A stretch of DNA of 64,000 nucleotides from Mycobacterium sp. IS-1496 (GCF_001499995.1 NZ_LQIU01000076.1:1-64000), one strand, 5' to 3'. Shown: positions 44,432-53,218, numbered from the stretch's first letter. Made by a program: numbers and translations. The notes: generated by a model from the letters alone, not told the origin.

Positions 44432-45364
44432 TCATGACGATCGTGGCGCAGCCGGATCGACAGTCGCCGGAGATTCGGCCACTGCCGGCTCCCGTGGAGT
44501 CCTGCGCCGCACCGCGTCCGCGGCGAGCAGCGCCAGCGCCACCCAGATCAGCGCGAAGCCGACCCACCGCCCGACCGGCATCGGTTCGTGCCCGATCACC
44601 ACACCCCAGGCCATCTGCAGGCCGGGGTTGATGTAGAACAACAGGCCCAGCGTCACCAGCGGGAGCCGCTGCGCGGCCGCCCCGAACAGCAGCAGGGGGA
44701 CGGCGGTGACCGGGCCCGCCAGCAGCAGCAGACCCGCGTGTCCCATCCCCTCGCTGAGGAAATGGCCTCGATCGGTGAACTCCAGGAACAGCACGTAGCC
44801 GCCGGCGAACGGCAGCGCGATCAGCGTCTCCACCGCGACGCTGACCCGTGGGTCGGCGGTGACCACCTTCTTGACCAGCCCGTAGAGCGCGAACGAGACC
44901 GCGAGCGCGAGCGCGATGTAGGGCGGTGCGCCGACCTCCACGGTGAGCAGGACGACCGCGACGACGGCGAGCACGAGGGCCACCTGTTGCCAGCGGTTGA
45001 TCCGTTCCCGGAAGACCAGCACACCGAGCGCCACGCTGAGCAGCGGGTTGATGAAGTACCCGAGGGCGGCGTCCACCACGTGCGAGTGGGTCGCCGCGTA
45101 GATGTAGACCCCCCAGTTCGCCGACACCAGTGCCGACGCCGCGAGCAGTTGCAGCCATGTGCGCCAGGACAACCGGAGCAGATCACCGAGGCGGCGGGCC
45201 ACGGCGAGGATCAGCAGCAGGAACGCCACACTCCACACGATGCGGTGTGCCAGGATCTCGAGCGACCCGGCGGGCAACAGCAGCAGGAAGAACCCCGGGC
45301 ACAACCCCCACCAGACGTAGGCGCCGATGCCGAAGAGCAGGCCGCTGCGGCGCGTGTCGGTCAC
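44432..45364 (-). CDS. rarD: RarD/EamA-family transporter
   Basis: A 310-residue integral membrane protein with ten predicted helices in two EamA repeats, starting LLFGIGAYVWWGLCPGFFLLL, which is the RarD hallmark (YxxWGLxPxF). NWGVYIYAATHSHVVDAALGYFINPLLS is strongly conserved. RarD proteins are drug/metabolite-superfamily permeases of unsettled substrate. GTG 45364 overlaps the pseudouridine synthase stop (GTGA), placing it in the lspA-rluA-rarD operon. Confidence 0.9.
   Translation of the reverse strand: MTDTRRSGLLFGIGAYVWWGLCPGFFLLLLPAGSLEILAHRIVWSVAFLLLILAVARRLGDLLRLSWRTWLQLLAASALVSANWGVYIYAATHSHVVDAALGYFINPLLSVALGVLVFRERINRWQQVALVLAVVAVVLLTVEVGAPPYIALALAVSFALYGLVKKVVTADPRVSVAVETLIALPFAGGYVLFLEFTDRGHFLSEGMGHAGLLLLAGPVTAVPLLLFGAAAQRLPLVTLGLLFYINPGLQMAWGVVIGHEPMPVGRWVGFALIWVALALLAADAVRRRTPREPAVAESPATVDPAAPRSS
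44436..44462 (-). promoter_or_regulatory. ECF42-type autoregulatory promoter
   Basis: On the minus strand TGTCGA (44462-44457) is separated by 17 bases from CGTC (44439-44436). These match the -35 TGTCGA and -10 CG(A/T)C elements known for ECF42 sigma factors. Transcription would begin near 44430, giving a leader of about 35 bases with a GGAGGA site before the DGPF gene. The -35 element lies inside the end of the upstream permease gene. Confidence 0.7.
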
Positions 45365-46290
45365 CGCGCGTGATGGCGCAGGACGTCGAGGGCGTGCTGC
45401 AGATCGGCCGGGTAGGGACTGGTGATCTCGACCCGGCGGCCGTCGGCCGGGTGCGCGAACGCCAGCGAACGGGCGTGCAGCCACTGGCGTTCGAGGCCGA
45501 GGCGGCGGGCCAGCGTCGGATCGGCGCCGTAGGTCAGATCGCCGCAGCACGGATGGTGCAGCGCGGCGAAGTGCACCCGGATCTGGTGCGTGCGGCCGGT
45601 CTCCAGTTCGATGTCGAGCAGGCTGGCCGCCTGGAACGCCTCGAGGGTGTCGTAGTGGGTGACGCTGTGCCTGCCGCCCTCTGTGACGGCGAACTTCCAG
45701 TCGTGGCCCCGGTGGCGTCCGATCGGCGCGTCGATGGTGCCGCTGCTGGGATCGGGATGGCCCTGTACAAGGGCGTGGTACCGCTTCTCGACGGTGCGCT
45801 GTTTGAACGCCCGCTTGAGCACGGTGTACGCGCGTTCGGACAGGGCCACGACCATGACCCCCGACGTGCCGACGTCGAGGCGGTGCACGATGCCCTGACG
45901 TTCGTGGATGCCCGACGTGCTGATCCGGAAGCCGGCCGCGGCCAGCCCACCGAGCACCGTGGGGCCGTGCCATCCGACCGTCGCGTGGGCGGCCACGCCC
46001 GGGGGTTTGTCGACGGCGACGATGTCGTCGTCGGAGTACAGCACCGCCATCCCCTCGATCTCGACCGGGGTGTTCTCCACCGGGGGCGGCGCCTCCGGCA
46101 GCCGAACCTCCAGCCATGCGCCCGCGGTGAGCCGATCCGACTTCCCCGCGGGCGCCCCGTCGAGGTCGACCCCGCCGTCCTCGGCGATCGCCGCTGCCGC
46201 GGTTCGCGACAGCCCGAGCAGCCGCGACAGCCCGGCGTCGACCCGCATCCCGCCCAGCCCCTCGGGCACGGGCATCGACCGTGTGGACAC
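45361..46290 (-). CDS. RluA/RluD-family pseudouridine synthase
   Basis: An RNA-modifying enzyme that isomerises uridine to pseudouridine, probably in 23S rRNA. The 309-residue protein has an N-terminal S4-type RNA-binding domain (MRVDAGLSRLLGLSRTAAAAI), a catalytic domain with the nucleophilic Asp in IVHRLDVGTSGVMVVA, VEKRYHALVQG, and LETGRTHQIRVHFA. The GTG start overlaps the lspA stop by one base. It equals Rv1540 by position, next to lspA as in many bacteria. Confidence 0.93.
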   Translation of the reverse strand: MSTRSMPVPEGLGGMRVDAGLSRLLGLSRTAAAAIAEDGGVDLDGAPAGKSDRLTAGAWLEVRLPEAPPPVENTPVEIEGMAVLYSDDDIVAVDKPPGVAAHATVGWHGPTVLGGLAAAGFRISTSGIHERQGIVHRLDVGTSGVMVVALSERAYTVLKRAFKQRTVEKRYHALVQGHPDPSSGTIDAPIGRHRGHDWKFAVTEGGRHSVTHYDTLEAFQAASLLDIELETGRTHQIRVHFAALHHPCCGDLTYGADPTLARRLGLERQWLHARSLAFAHPADGRRVEITSPYPADLQHALDVLRHHAR

Positions 46291-46937
46291 TATGACGGGT
46301 CAGCCTCGGCACGAGTGCCCGGCCGGCGCTGTCCGACGGGTTCGGACTCGTCTCCCGGCTGGCGCCTGCCCACGGTGTCGAAATCGAAGCCGAACAGCGA
46401 CAGCACCACCAGCAGGATCGCCCCGCCGACGACGGACGGGTCGGCCACGTTGAACACCGGCCACCATCCGATGGACAGGAAGTCGACGACGTGGCCGCGC
46501 AGCGGTCCGGGCGACCGGAAGAAACGGTCGATCAGGTTGCCCATGGCGCCACCGAGGATCAGACCGAGTCCGAGCGCCCACCACGGCGACACCAGCCGCC
46601 GGCCCATCCAGATGATGCCGACCACCACACCGGTCGCGACCAGGGTGAGCACCCAGGTGTAACCGGTGGCCATCGAGAACGCCGCGCCGGAGTTGCGGAC
46701 CAGTGTCCACGTCACGGTGTCACCGATGATCGACACCGGTTGACCCGGCGTCAGCAGCCGCACCGCCAGCACCTTCGTCACGATGTCGAGGACCAGCACC
46801 ACCGCCGCGACCGACAACAGCAGGCCCAGGCGCCGTCGCGGCCGGGGTGCCGGGTCGTCGGCGACGTCCTGGGGCTCGACGGCGCCGGTCGTGGGCTTCG
46901 CCTTGTCCGATGCCTTGCCCGGAGTTTCGTCAGTCAC
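46290..46937 (-). CDS. lspA: Lipoprotein signal peptidase (signal peptidase II)
   Basis: LspA cleaves the signal peptide of diacylglyceryl-modified prolipoproteins, downstream of Lgt. The 215-residue protein has four membrane helices and the aspartyl-protease motifs: VLDIVTKVLAV, RNSGAAFSMA, GGAMGNLIDRFF and VVDFLSIGWWPVFNVADPSVV, which carry the two catalytic aspartates. The cytoplasmic N-terminus (about 40 residues) and a charged tail are longer than in E. coli. GTG 46937 or the adjacent GTG 46940 is the start. It is divergent from ansA (42-base gap). Confidence 0.94.
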   Translation of the reverse strand: MTDETPGKASDKAKPTTGAVEPQDVADDPAPRPRRRLGLLLSVAAVVLVLDIVTKVLAVRLLTPGQPVSIIGDTVTWTLVRNSGAAFSMATGYTWVLTLVATGVVVGIIWMGRRLVSPWWALGLGLILGGAMGNLIDRFFRSPGPLRGHVVDFLSIGWWPVFNVADPSVVGGAILLVVLSLFGFDFDTVGRRQPGDESEPVGQRRPGTRAEADPS

Positions 46938-46979
46938 CACACCATCATCCCAAACGACCGATACGCGACAATTCCGCAC

Positions 46980-47912
46980 GTGAGCCTCGTCGTGATCACC
47001 ACCGGCGGCACGATCGCCACCAGCACCGACGCCGACGGCGTACGCCGGCCCACCCGCCGCGGCGCCGAGTTGACCGCGGGACTCGGCGTCTCCGCCGATG
47101 AGGTGCGCGTCGTCGACGTGCCTAACAAGGACAGTTCCCAGCTCACCCCGGCCGACTGGGACCGCATCCGCGACGCGGTGGCGGCCCACGGTGCGGAAGG
47201 AGTCGTCGTCACCCATGGCACCGACACCATGGAGGAGACGGTACTGTGGCTCGAACTCACCTACGACGGCGCCGCCCCGGTGGTGCTGACCGGTGCGCAA
47301 CGCGGGGCGGACGCGCCCGACGCCGACGGCCCGGCCAACCTGCGGGATGCGCTGACGGTCGCGGGGCACGGCGATGCCCGCGGTCTCGGAGTGCTGGTCG
47401 GCTTCGCCGGGACGGTCCGGCAGCCACTCGGCCTCCGCAAGGTGGCGACCGAGGACCTCGACGGATTCGACGGACCGGTGGTGGGCCGGGTCGCCGACGG
47501 CCGGTTCACCGTCACCGGACCCAAGCGGCGCCCCTATCTGGGCGCGCTGTCGGCGGCGCGCGCACCGCGCGTCGACATCGTCACCACCTACCCGGGCGGT
47601 GACGCCGCCGCACTGCACGCCTGTGCGGCCGCGGGCGCGCGGGCGGTCGTGCTCGAGGCACCGGGTGCTGGCAACGCCGCGCAACCGGTGATCGACGGGG
47701 TCCGCCGGCTGTGTGCGGACGGGGTGGTGGTGGCGGTGGCGACGCGGGTGCCCGGCGGGCGGGTCCGCCCGGCCTACGGCCCCGGGCGCGACCTCGCCGA
47801 CGCCGGCGCGCTCGCCGTGCCGACGCTGCGACCCGCGCAGGCGCGGGTGCTGCTGATGGCCGCGCTCGCCGCGGAGGTCCCGGCCGCCGACGTGCTCGCC
47901 GAATGGGGCTGA
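46980..47912 (+). CDS. ansA: L-asparaginase
   Basis: AnsA hydrolyses asparagine to aspartate and ammonia. The 310-residue type has the first catalytic threonine in VVITTGGTIATS and the second in VTHGTDTMEET, both with the family consensus, plus LTGAQR and PGAGN. No signal peptide is visible. GTG 46980 is the start; the neighbouring AT-rich gap and absent ribosome-binding site suggest a leaderless transcript. It ends three bases before the convergent dinB. Confidence 0.93.
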   Translation: MSLVVITTGGTIATSTDADGVRRPTRRGAELTAGLGVSADEVRVVDVPNKDSSQLTPADWDRIRDAVAAHGAEGVVVTHGTDTMEETVLWLELTYDGAAPVVLTGAQRGADAPDADGPANLRDALTVAGHGDARGLGVLVGFAGTVRQPLGLRKVATEDLDGFDGPVVGRVADGRFTVTGPKRRPYLGALSAARAPRVDIVTTYPGGDAAALHACAAAGARAVVLEAPGAGNAAQPVIDGVRRLCADGVVVAVATRVPGGRVRPAYGPGRDLADAGALAVPTLRPAQARVLLMAALAAEVPAADVLAEWG

Positions 47913-47915
47913 TTG

Positions 47916-49274
47916 TCAGGGGGTTTCGTGCTCCGCCAATTGCTGGACGTACTCCGGCCAGTCGAGACTGTCGACCGGATTGGCCCTGACCACGTCGGGC
48001 ATGCTGTCGGGGAACGTCCGCGCCTGGCCCGGCCCGGTGCTGCGTGTCTCGAACCGGATGGTCATGACGCCGTGACCGGCCCCCTGGATCCACCCGTGTC
48101 CCAGCTCCGGGTGCGCGACGTCGTCGCCGACCCGCCACGCGGGTGGCCGCGCGGCCGCCTCGCTCACCGACGGGGGCACCGCCGGACGGGCGGCGGGTTC
48201 GTCCTCCACGAGTTCGAGGTCGGGGAACAGCGACTCCTGGCGCACCTCCGACAGACCCGAGAACCCCACTCCGACAAGCCGGATGGGCCCGATCTCGACG
48301 GGGTCGACGAGGAGTCGGCGGGCGGTCGCGCTCAGCGTCGCCGCGTCGGTGGTGGCCGACGGCAGGGTGGCCGACCTGGTCAGCGTGCTCATATCCGATT
48401 TCTTCAGTTTCACCGTGACCGTCCGGGCTCCGCGCCCGTCCTTCTCCAGCCGGCGGTGGGCGTGGTCGGCGATCGGTCCGATGGCCTCGCGGACCTGGTC
48501 GAGCGTGATCAGGTCCTGCGGAAAGGTGGATTCGGCGCTGATCTGTTTGGCCTCGGCCCGTTCGGCGACGGGCCGGTCGTCGATGCCGCGGGCGAGCCGG
48601 TGCAGCGCCGGACCGACCGTCGCGCCGAGGATGTCTGCGACCTCGGCCTCCGAGAGCGCCGCGAGCTGACCGATGGTCTCGATGCCGAGGCGGTGCAGCC
48701 TGTCCTCGGCCACGGGCCCGATCCCCCACAGCTTGCGCACCGCCAGCCCGTCGAGCAGACGACGTTCGTCGTCGCGGCGCACCACCCGGATACCGTCCGG
48801 TTTGGCCAGCCCCGAGGCGATCTTGGCGATCTGCTTACCCGATCCGGCGCCCACCGAGGCGACCAGCCCCGTCTCATCCAGCACCCGCGCCCGGAGTCGT
48901 TCGCAGAATCCTTCGACGTCGGCCGCCGACGCGCCCGCCAACTCCTGCGGTTCGCCGAACGCCTCGTCGAACGACAACTGCTCGAGCACCGGAACCAGGG
49001 TCCGCACGGTGTCGAACACGCGGCGGCTGGCCAGGCCGTAGACCACGCCTCGCGGCGGCAGCACCACGGCCGGCGCGCCGACCATCCGGCGGGCCTGGTG
49101 CATCGGCATCGCCGACCGCGCGCCGTGCACCCGGGCCTCGTAGCTCGCGCCGGCCACCACACCGCGCCCGCCCAGACCGCCGACCAGCACCGGCCGCCCC
49201 CGCAGGGTGGGCCGGGTCAACTGCTCCACCGACGCGAAGAACGCATCCATGTCCAGGTGCAGGACCCAGCGCAC
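47916..49274 (-). CDS. dinB: Y-family DNA polymerase IV
   Basis: A translesion polymerase of 452 residues (DinX/Rv1537 equivalent). The active-site acids are in LHLDMDAFFASVEQ and QLSFDEAFGEP. GSGKQIAKIASGLAKPDGI and KLWGIGPVAEDRL (helix-hairpin-helix) follow. A beta-clamp motif, QESLFPDLE, lies at about residue 365, with another 85 residues after it (PAWRVGDDVAHPELGHGWIQ) forming an extra small domain. GTG 49274 has an AGCAGG site 7 bases upstream; GTG 49280 is an alternative. It is divergent from the S4 gene. Confidence 0.93.
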   Translation of the reverse strand: MRWVLHLDMDAFFASVEQLTRPTLRGRPVLVGGLGGRGVVAGASYEARVHGARSAMPMHQARRMVGAPAVVLPPRGVVYGLASRRVFDTVRTLVPVLEQLSFDEAFGEPQELAGASAADVEGFCERLRARVLDETGLVASVGAGSGKQIAKIASGLAKPDGIRVVRRDDERRLLDGLAVRKLWGIGPVAEDRLHRLGIETIGQLAALSEAEVADILGATVGPALHRLARGIDDRPVAERAEAKQISAESTFPQDLITLDQVREAIGPIADHAHRRLEKDGRGARTVTVKLKKSDMSTLTRSATLPSATTDAATLSATARRLLVDPVEIGPIRLVGVGFSGLSEVRQESLFPDLELVEDEPAARPAVPPSVSEAAARPPAWRVGDDVAHPELGHGWIQGAGHGVMTIRFETRSTGPGQARTFPDSMPDVVRANPVDSLDWPEYVQQLAEHETP

Positions 49275-49313
49275 GTCCACACCTGCTGATGCTAGGGCGT
49301 TAGCCTGACGGTC

Positions 49314-49532
49314 ATGGCGGCGCACGAGGTTCCGATCACGGACGACACGATCCGTCTCGGGCAGTTCCTCAAACTGGCCTCGCTGATCGACAGCGGCGCC
49401 GACGCCAAATCCGTGATCGCCGACGGGCAGGTGAGCGTCAACGGCGAGATCGAGGTGCGCCGTGGGCGTCAACTGCGTCCCGGTGACACCGTGACCCTCG
49501 GCGCCGACTCCGCACGGGTCACCCGTGGGTGA
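49314..49532 (+). CDS. Small S4-domain RNA-binding protein
   Basis: A 72-residue protein that is essentially one S4 domain: RLGQFLKLASLIDSGADAKSVIADGQVSVNG, then EIEVRRGRQLRPGDTV. Single-domain S4 proteins bind structured RNA, including rRNA or tRNA-like substrates; the exact target is not known. ATG 49314 is the start. Its last 14 bases overlap the end of the convergent HxlR gene. Confidence 0.88.
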   Translation: MAAHEVPITDDTIRLGQFLKLASLIDSGADAKSVIADGQVSVNGEIEVRRGRQLRPGDTVTLGADSARVTRG

Positions 49533-50457
49533 GTAGACGTTCGCCGTCGCGCGGCAGGATCCGGACCGCGTCGGCGGCCAGTGTCCGTTCACACTGATCG
49601 CAGGCCAACTCGGGGACGAACCGCTGCCCGCACGCGGTGTGGGTGAGCACCAGCGCGGGCCCCTCGGGTGTGCCGAACCACTCCTCGGCCCAATGGATCG
49701 ACGATGCGACGACGGGGAAGAACGCCCGGCCCTTCGGGGTGAGGTGGTACTCGGACCAGTCCGACCGCTGCGGGAGCGCGGCCGCCTGCAGCACCCCGAT
49801 ACCGCAGAACACCCGCAGGTGCTCGGCCACCAGCGCGCCCGGCGCGCCGAGGCGGCTCTGGAAGTCGCTGAACCGCCGTGTCCCCAGGAACGCCGCACCG
49901 ATGATCGCCGACGCCCAGCGGTTACCGAAGATCGCCATCGTCTCCGGGAAAAGCCCGGCCTGCGCCGTGGTGTCGCGGGCGCGGCGGCGCGTCGCGGCGC
50001 GGGGAACGGACCGCTGCCAGCCCCCGCTGGGGCCCCACAGGCCGTCGAGGTCGGATGCTTCGACGCCCAGGTGGCAGGTGGCGCACCGCAGCACCGGGGA
50101 GAACCCGCGCCCGCAGTCACGGTGGGCCATCGCGGGCAGTGACCGGACGTGGTCGTCGACCCAGGTGCGCTCCCAATGCCAGATCGACACCAGCAGCGGC
50201 CACAGCGCGAGACAGCGTTCGGTGGGCAGGTACCCGGCGCGCAGCGGCTGCTCCTGGTAGACCTGCCGGTCCAGCAGCCCGTCACGCACCAGTGACCGGA
50301 GCCGGTTGGTCAGCACCGCGGTGGAGATCGGCAGTGCGGTGTAGTCGGTGAATCGCCGTGCGCCGAGCAGTGATTCCCGGACGATGAGAAGGGTCCACTC
50401 GTCGCCGAGCAGGCCGAGCATCCGGCCTATCGCGTTGACGTCCCGGTTCTCGGTCAC
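49519..50457 (-). CDS. Tandem HxlR-family transcriptional regulator
   Basis: A 312-residue regulator made of two HxlR winged-helix domains. The first (about 5-105) reads LLGDEWTLLIVRESLLGARRFTDYTALP; the second (about 165-265) reads FGNRWASAIIGAAFLGTRRFSDFQSRLG. A cysteine-rich segment follows each domain: HRDCGRGFSPVLRCATCH and TACGQRFVPELACDQCE, both of the C-x(n)-C-x2-C type, likely zinc-binding. The GTG start overlaps the carotenoid oxygenase stop (GTGA), so the two are co-translated. It is the natural candidate to bind the palindrome upstream of that operon. Confidence 0.88.
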   Translation of the reverse strand: MTENRDVNAIGRMLGLLGDEWTLLIVRESLLGARRFTDYTALPISTAVLTNRLRSLVRDGLLDRQVYQEQPLRAGYLPTERCLALWPLLVSIWHWERTWVDDHVRSLPAMAHRDCGRGFSPVLRCATCHLGVEASDLDGLWGPSGGWQRSVPRAATRRRARDTTAQAGLFPETMAIFGNRWASAIIGAAFLGTRRFSDFQSRLGAPGALVAEHLRVFCGIGVLQAAALPQRSDWSEYHLTPKGRAFFPVVASSIHWAEEWFGTPEGPALVLTHTACGQRFVPELACDQCERTLAADAVRILPRDGERLLTHG

Positions 50458-51944
50458 CGCGGGCTGTGCCAGCGCCGCAGCTCTCCGCCGGACACCCAGG
50501 TGGAATGCGTTCCGCTGCAGATTCGTTCGGGTAGACGCAGAGTGCAGACGGGGCCGTCGGTGAGCCGCGCGGCGTCGAAGACCAGGCAGTACGAGGCGTC
50601 GTCGTTCATGTCCGTGGTCAGGGTGACCAGGTAGCCGTCGTCCTCGGCCGTACCGTTCGCGCGCGGCGCCATCGCGGTCTCGCTTCCGAACACGCCGTCT
50701 CCGAACGTGATCCGTTCCTCGGTCCCGTTGCGCAGGTCGTGTTTGACCAGACCGTCGAACAGGAACCAGCCGGGTTTCCCGGTGGCGGCGTAGACGTAGC
50801 GGTAGGGCCGGGTCTGGAAGTCGCCGTTCATCATGCCGAACTCGGTGAGACGGTCGGAGAGCCGCTCCTCGGTGGCCGCACCCGTGGTCAGGTTGAACCG
50901 CCAACGATGCAGGTGCGATTCGAACCCGTCCAGGGCGAGATAGCGAAAGGCCGCTTCCTCCAACGATTTCGCACCCTTCGTCGACGGCGACGGGTTGTCC
51001 TGGAAGAACCCGTCGAGCACGATCTCGTCACCGTCCTCGAAGGCGTTGACGAAGTGCAGGGTGTACGTCGGGTCGGTCTCGAACCATCGCACCTGTGACT
51101 GGTCACCACGGCGGGGCAGCACGGCGAACCGGCTCGGCATGTCGCGGTGGAAGACCGGCGCGTGGATGTTCTTTGCGAGCAGCGACGGCTCCCAGAACAA
51201 CGGGAAGTCGTTGAGGATCACGTAGTTCTCGGTGAACGCCATGTCGTGCGGCATCCGCGGCCCCGGCAACGGGACGTCGGTGTGATGCACCAGGTTCGCG
51301 TCCTTGTCGACCACCCCGTAGCGGAGGTGGGGCGCCTCCTTGCTGTAGCTGAAGAACAGCAGTTCGCCGGTGACCGCATCGACCTTGGGGTGCGCGGACA
51401 CGCCCCATGCGGGGAAGTCGCCGTGCCAGGTCTCCTTGCCGACCGTGTCGGCGGTGTACGGGTCGACCTGGTAGAGGTCGCCGCACATGTAGAAGCTGGT
51501 GAGTGCGGTACCGCGGTGGACGACGACGTCGGTGCTCGACGCGTCCTTCATCCGCGTGCGCGCGCCCCAGCCATCGGTGCGTTTGGCCGCCGACGGCATC
51601 TCGATGAACCCGGCCCACAGCGGGCCGCCTGCCTCGTTCTCGGCGAGAAAGCCCTCGGTACGCACGAACCGGTTGCGGTAGGACGCTCTCCCGCCGCCGA
51701 ACTCGACGATGTGGATCATGCCGTCGCCGTCGAAGGGATGGTAGGACGTCGCGGCCGGGTGCAGCGGGTTCTCGGTGTTGCGCAGGTACATGCCGTCGAG
51801 ATCGTCTGGCACCTCCCCGGCGATGACGTCGAGGTCGTCGGCGCGCCATTCGGTGAGCTGCGGACGCCACGGCCCGGTGCGGTACGGGTGGTCGTCGTCC
51901 GCCGGAAGCGTCGAGGCGAAGGTCTCGAGGCGTTGCGCTCGCAT
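50454..51944 (-). CDS. Carotenoid oxygenase-family dioxygenase
   Basis: A 496-residue non-heme iron(II) enzyme of the carotenoid/stilbene cleavage family (RPE65/NOV-like). The four iron-binding histidines are visible in VSAHPKVD, RMPHDMAFT, LHFVNAFED and SGTHSTWV. It may cleave a C=C bond of carotenoids, stilbenes or lignin-type aromatics. ATG 51944 lies at the expected leaderless position for TTGACA-N18-TAGTTT (51980-51951). It heads an operon with the HxlR regulator and is divergent from a thiolase with which it shares an operator. Confidence 0.92.
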   Translation of the reverse strand: MRAQRLETFASTLPADDDHPYRTGPWRPQLTEWRADDLDVIAGEVPDDLDGMYLRNTENPLHPAATSYHPFDGDGMIHIVEFGGGRASYRNRFVRTEGFLAENEAGGPLWAGFIEMPSAAKRTDGWGARTRMKDASSTDVVVHRGTALTSFYMCGDLYQVDPYTADTVGKETWHGDFPAWGVSAHPKVDAVTGELLFFSYSKEAPHLRYGVVDKDANLVHHTDVPLPGPRMPHDMAFTENYVILNDFPLFWEPSLLAKNIHAPVFHRDMPSRFAVLPRRGDQSQVRWFETDPTYTLHFVNAFEDGDEIVLDGFFQDNPSPSTKGAKSLEEAAFRYLALDGFESHLHRWRFNLTTGAATEERLSDRLTEFGMMNGDFQTRPYRYVYAATGKPGWFLFDGLVKHDLRNGTEERITFGDGVFGSETAMAPRANGTAEDDGYLVTLTTDMNDDASYCLVFDAARLTDGPVCTLRLPERICSGTHSTWVSGGELRRWHSPR

Positions 51945-51950
51945 GGGCAA

Positions 51951-51989
51951 AAACTACAGTTGACAGAGTTACTCTGTCAACTGAACTAT
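51951..51989. promoter_or_regulatory. Mirror-image divergent promoters sharing a perfect 27-bp palindrome
   Basis: The palindrome is 51957-51983: 12-base perfect arms (CAGTTGACAGAG and its complement) around TTA. Each arm contains TTGACA. On the minus strand TTGACA (51980-51975), 18 bases, then TAGTTT (51956-51951) lead to the dioxygenase ATG 7 bases on. On the plus strand TTGACA (51960-51965), 18 bases, then AACTAT (51984-51989) lead to the thiolase ATG (51997). Both transcripts would be leaderless. One bound regulator dimer would cover both -35 elements. Confidence 0.85.
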
Positions 51990-51996
51990 AGGGCGC

Positions 51997-53217
51997 ATGC
52001 AGGACATCTGGATCCTCGGCGCCTATCAGACCGACTTCGCCCGCAACTTCACCCGGGAAGGTCGCGACTTCGCCGATCTGACCGCAGAAGTCGTCGACCG
52101 GACCCTCGCCGCAGCCCGGTTGGACGCGGGCGCCGTCGAGGTCATCCACGTCGGCAACGCGTTCGGCGAGTTGTTCGCCGCCCAGGGGCATCTCGGTGCG
52201 ATGCCCGCGACGGTCGACGCTGCGCTGTGGGGCGTGCCCGCGTCCCGTCACGAAGCCGCGTGCGCATCGGGCAGCATCGCCGCGCTCGCGGCGATCGCCG
52301 ACCTGCGCTCACGCGCCTACGATGTGGCGCTGGTCGCCGGGCTGGAACTGGAGAAGACCGTGCCTGGCTCCGTCGGCGCGGCCCATCTGGCGGCGGCCGC
52401 CTGGACCGGGCACGAGGGAGCCGACGCGAACAATGTCTGGGCTCAGACGTTCTCACGGATCGCCGATGACTACGACCGCCGCTACGGCCTCGACGAGGTG
52501 CACCTGCGCGCGATCGCCGACCTCAACTACGACAACGCCCGCCGCAACGGCAACGCCCAGGCGCGCGGATGGACGGTGCCCCGCCTGGTCACCGACGGTG
52601 ACGACGACGAACGCAACCCCATCGTCGAAGGCCGGCTCCGGCGCTACGACTGCAGCCAGCTCACCGACGGCGGCGCCGGTGTCGTGCTGGTGACCGACGA
52701 TTTTCTTCGTGCGCATCCCGACGCCCGCCCGCTGGCCCGCATCGAGGGTTGGGGGCACCGCACCGTCGGGCTCGGGCTCGCCCAGAAACTCGAGCGCGAC
52801 GCTGCCTCACCGTACGTGCTCCCCCACGTGCACCGCGCCGTCCACGACGCCTTCGGCCGGGCCGGGGTCGCCCTCGACGCCGTGGACGGTTTCGAGGTGC
52901 ACGACTGCTTCACCCCCACCGAGTACCTGGCGATCGACCACATCGGCCTGACCGCGCCGGGACAGTCCTGGCAAGCCGTCGAGAACGGCGAGATCGCGAT
53001 CGGCGGCCGGCTCCCGATCAACCCCGGCGGCGGGCTGATCGGCGGCGGACATCCGGTGGGCGCCACCGGAGTCCGCATGCTCGCCGATGCGGCCAAGCAG
53101 GTCAGCGGCATCGCCGGCGACCACCAGGTGGACGGCGCGGCGCGCTTCGGGACCCTCAACATCGGCGGCAGCACCGCGACCACCGTCAGCTTCGTCGTCG
53201 GGGCGCCGCCGCGCTGA
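51997..53217 (+). CDS. Thiolase-family acyl-CoA acyltransferase (SCP2-thiolase type)
   Basis: A 406-residue thiolase-fold protein. The acylated cysteine is Cys89 in HEAACASGSIAAL; the second active-site block is VHDCFTPTEYLAID and the third GGGLIGGGHPVGATGVR. It resembles thiolases used in degradation of side chains or aromatic-derived acyl-CoAs rather than the main beta-oxidation enzyme. It is divergent from the carotenoid oxygenase and shares its operator, so the two probably act in one catabolic response. It ends one base before the convergent ileS. Confidence 0.9.
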   Translation: MQDIWILGAYQTDFARNFTREGRDFADLTAEVVDRTLAAARLDAGAVEVIHVGNAFGELFAAQGHLGAMPATVDAALWGVPASRHEAACASGSIAALAAIADLRSRAYDVALVAGLELEKTVPGSVGAAHLAAAAWTGHEGADANNVWAQTFSRIADDYDRRYGLDEVHLRAIADLNYDNARRNGNAQARGWTVPRLVTDGDDDERNPIVEGRLRRYDCSQLTDGGAGVVLVTDDFLRAHPDARPLARIEGWGHRTVGLGLAQKLERDAASPYVLPHVHRAVHDAFGRAGVALDAVDGFEVHDCFTPTEYLAIDHIGLTAPGQSWQAVENGEIAIGGRLPINPGGGLIGGGHPVGATGVRMLADAAKQVSGIAGDHQVDGAARFGTLNIGGSTATTVSFVVGAPPR

Positions 53218-53218
53218 G

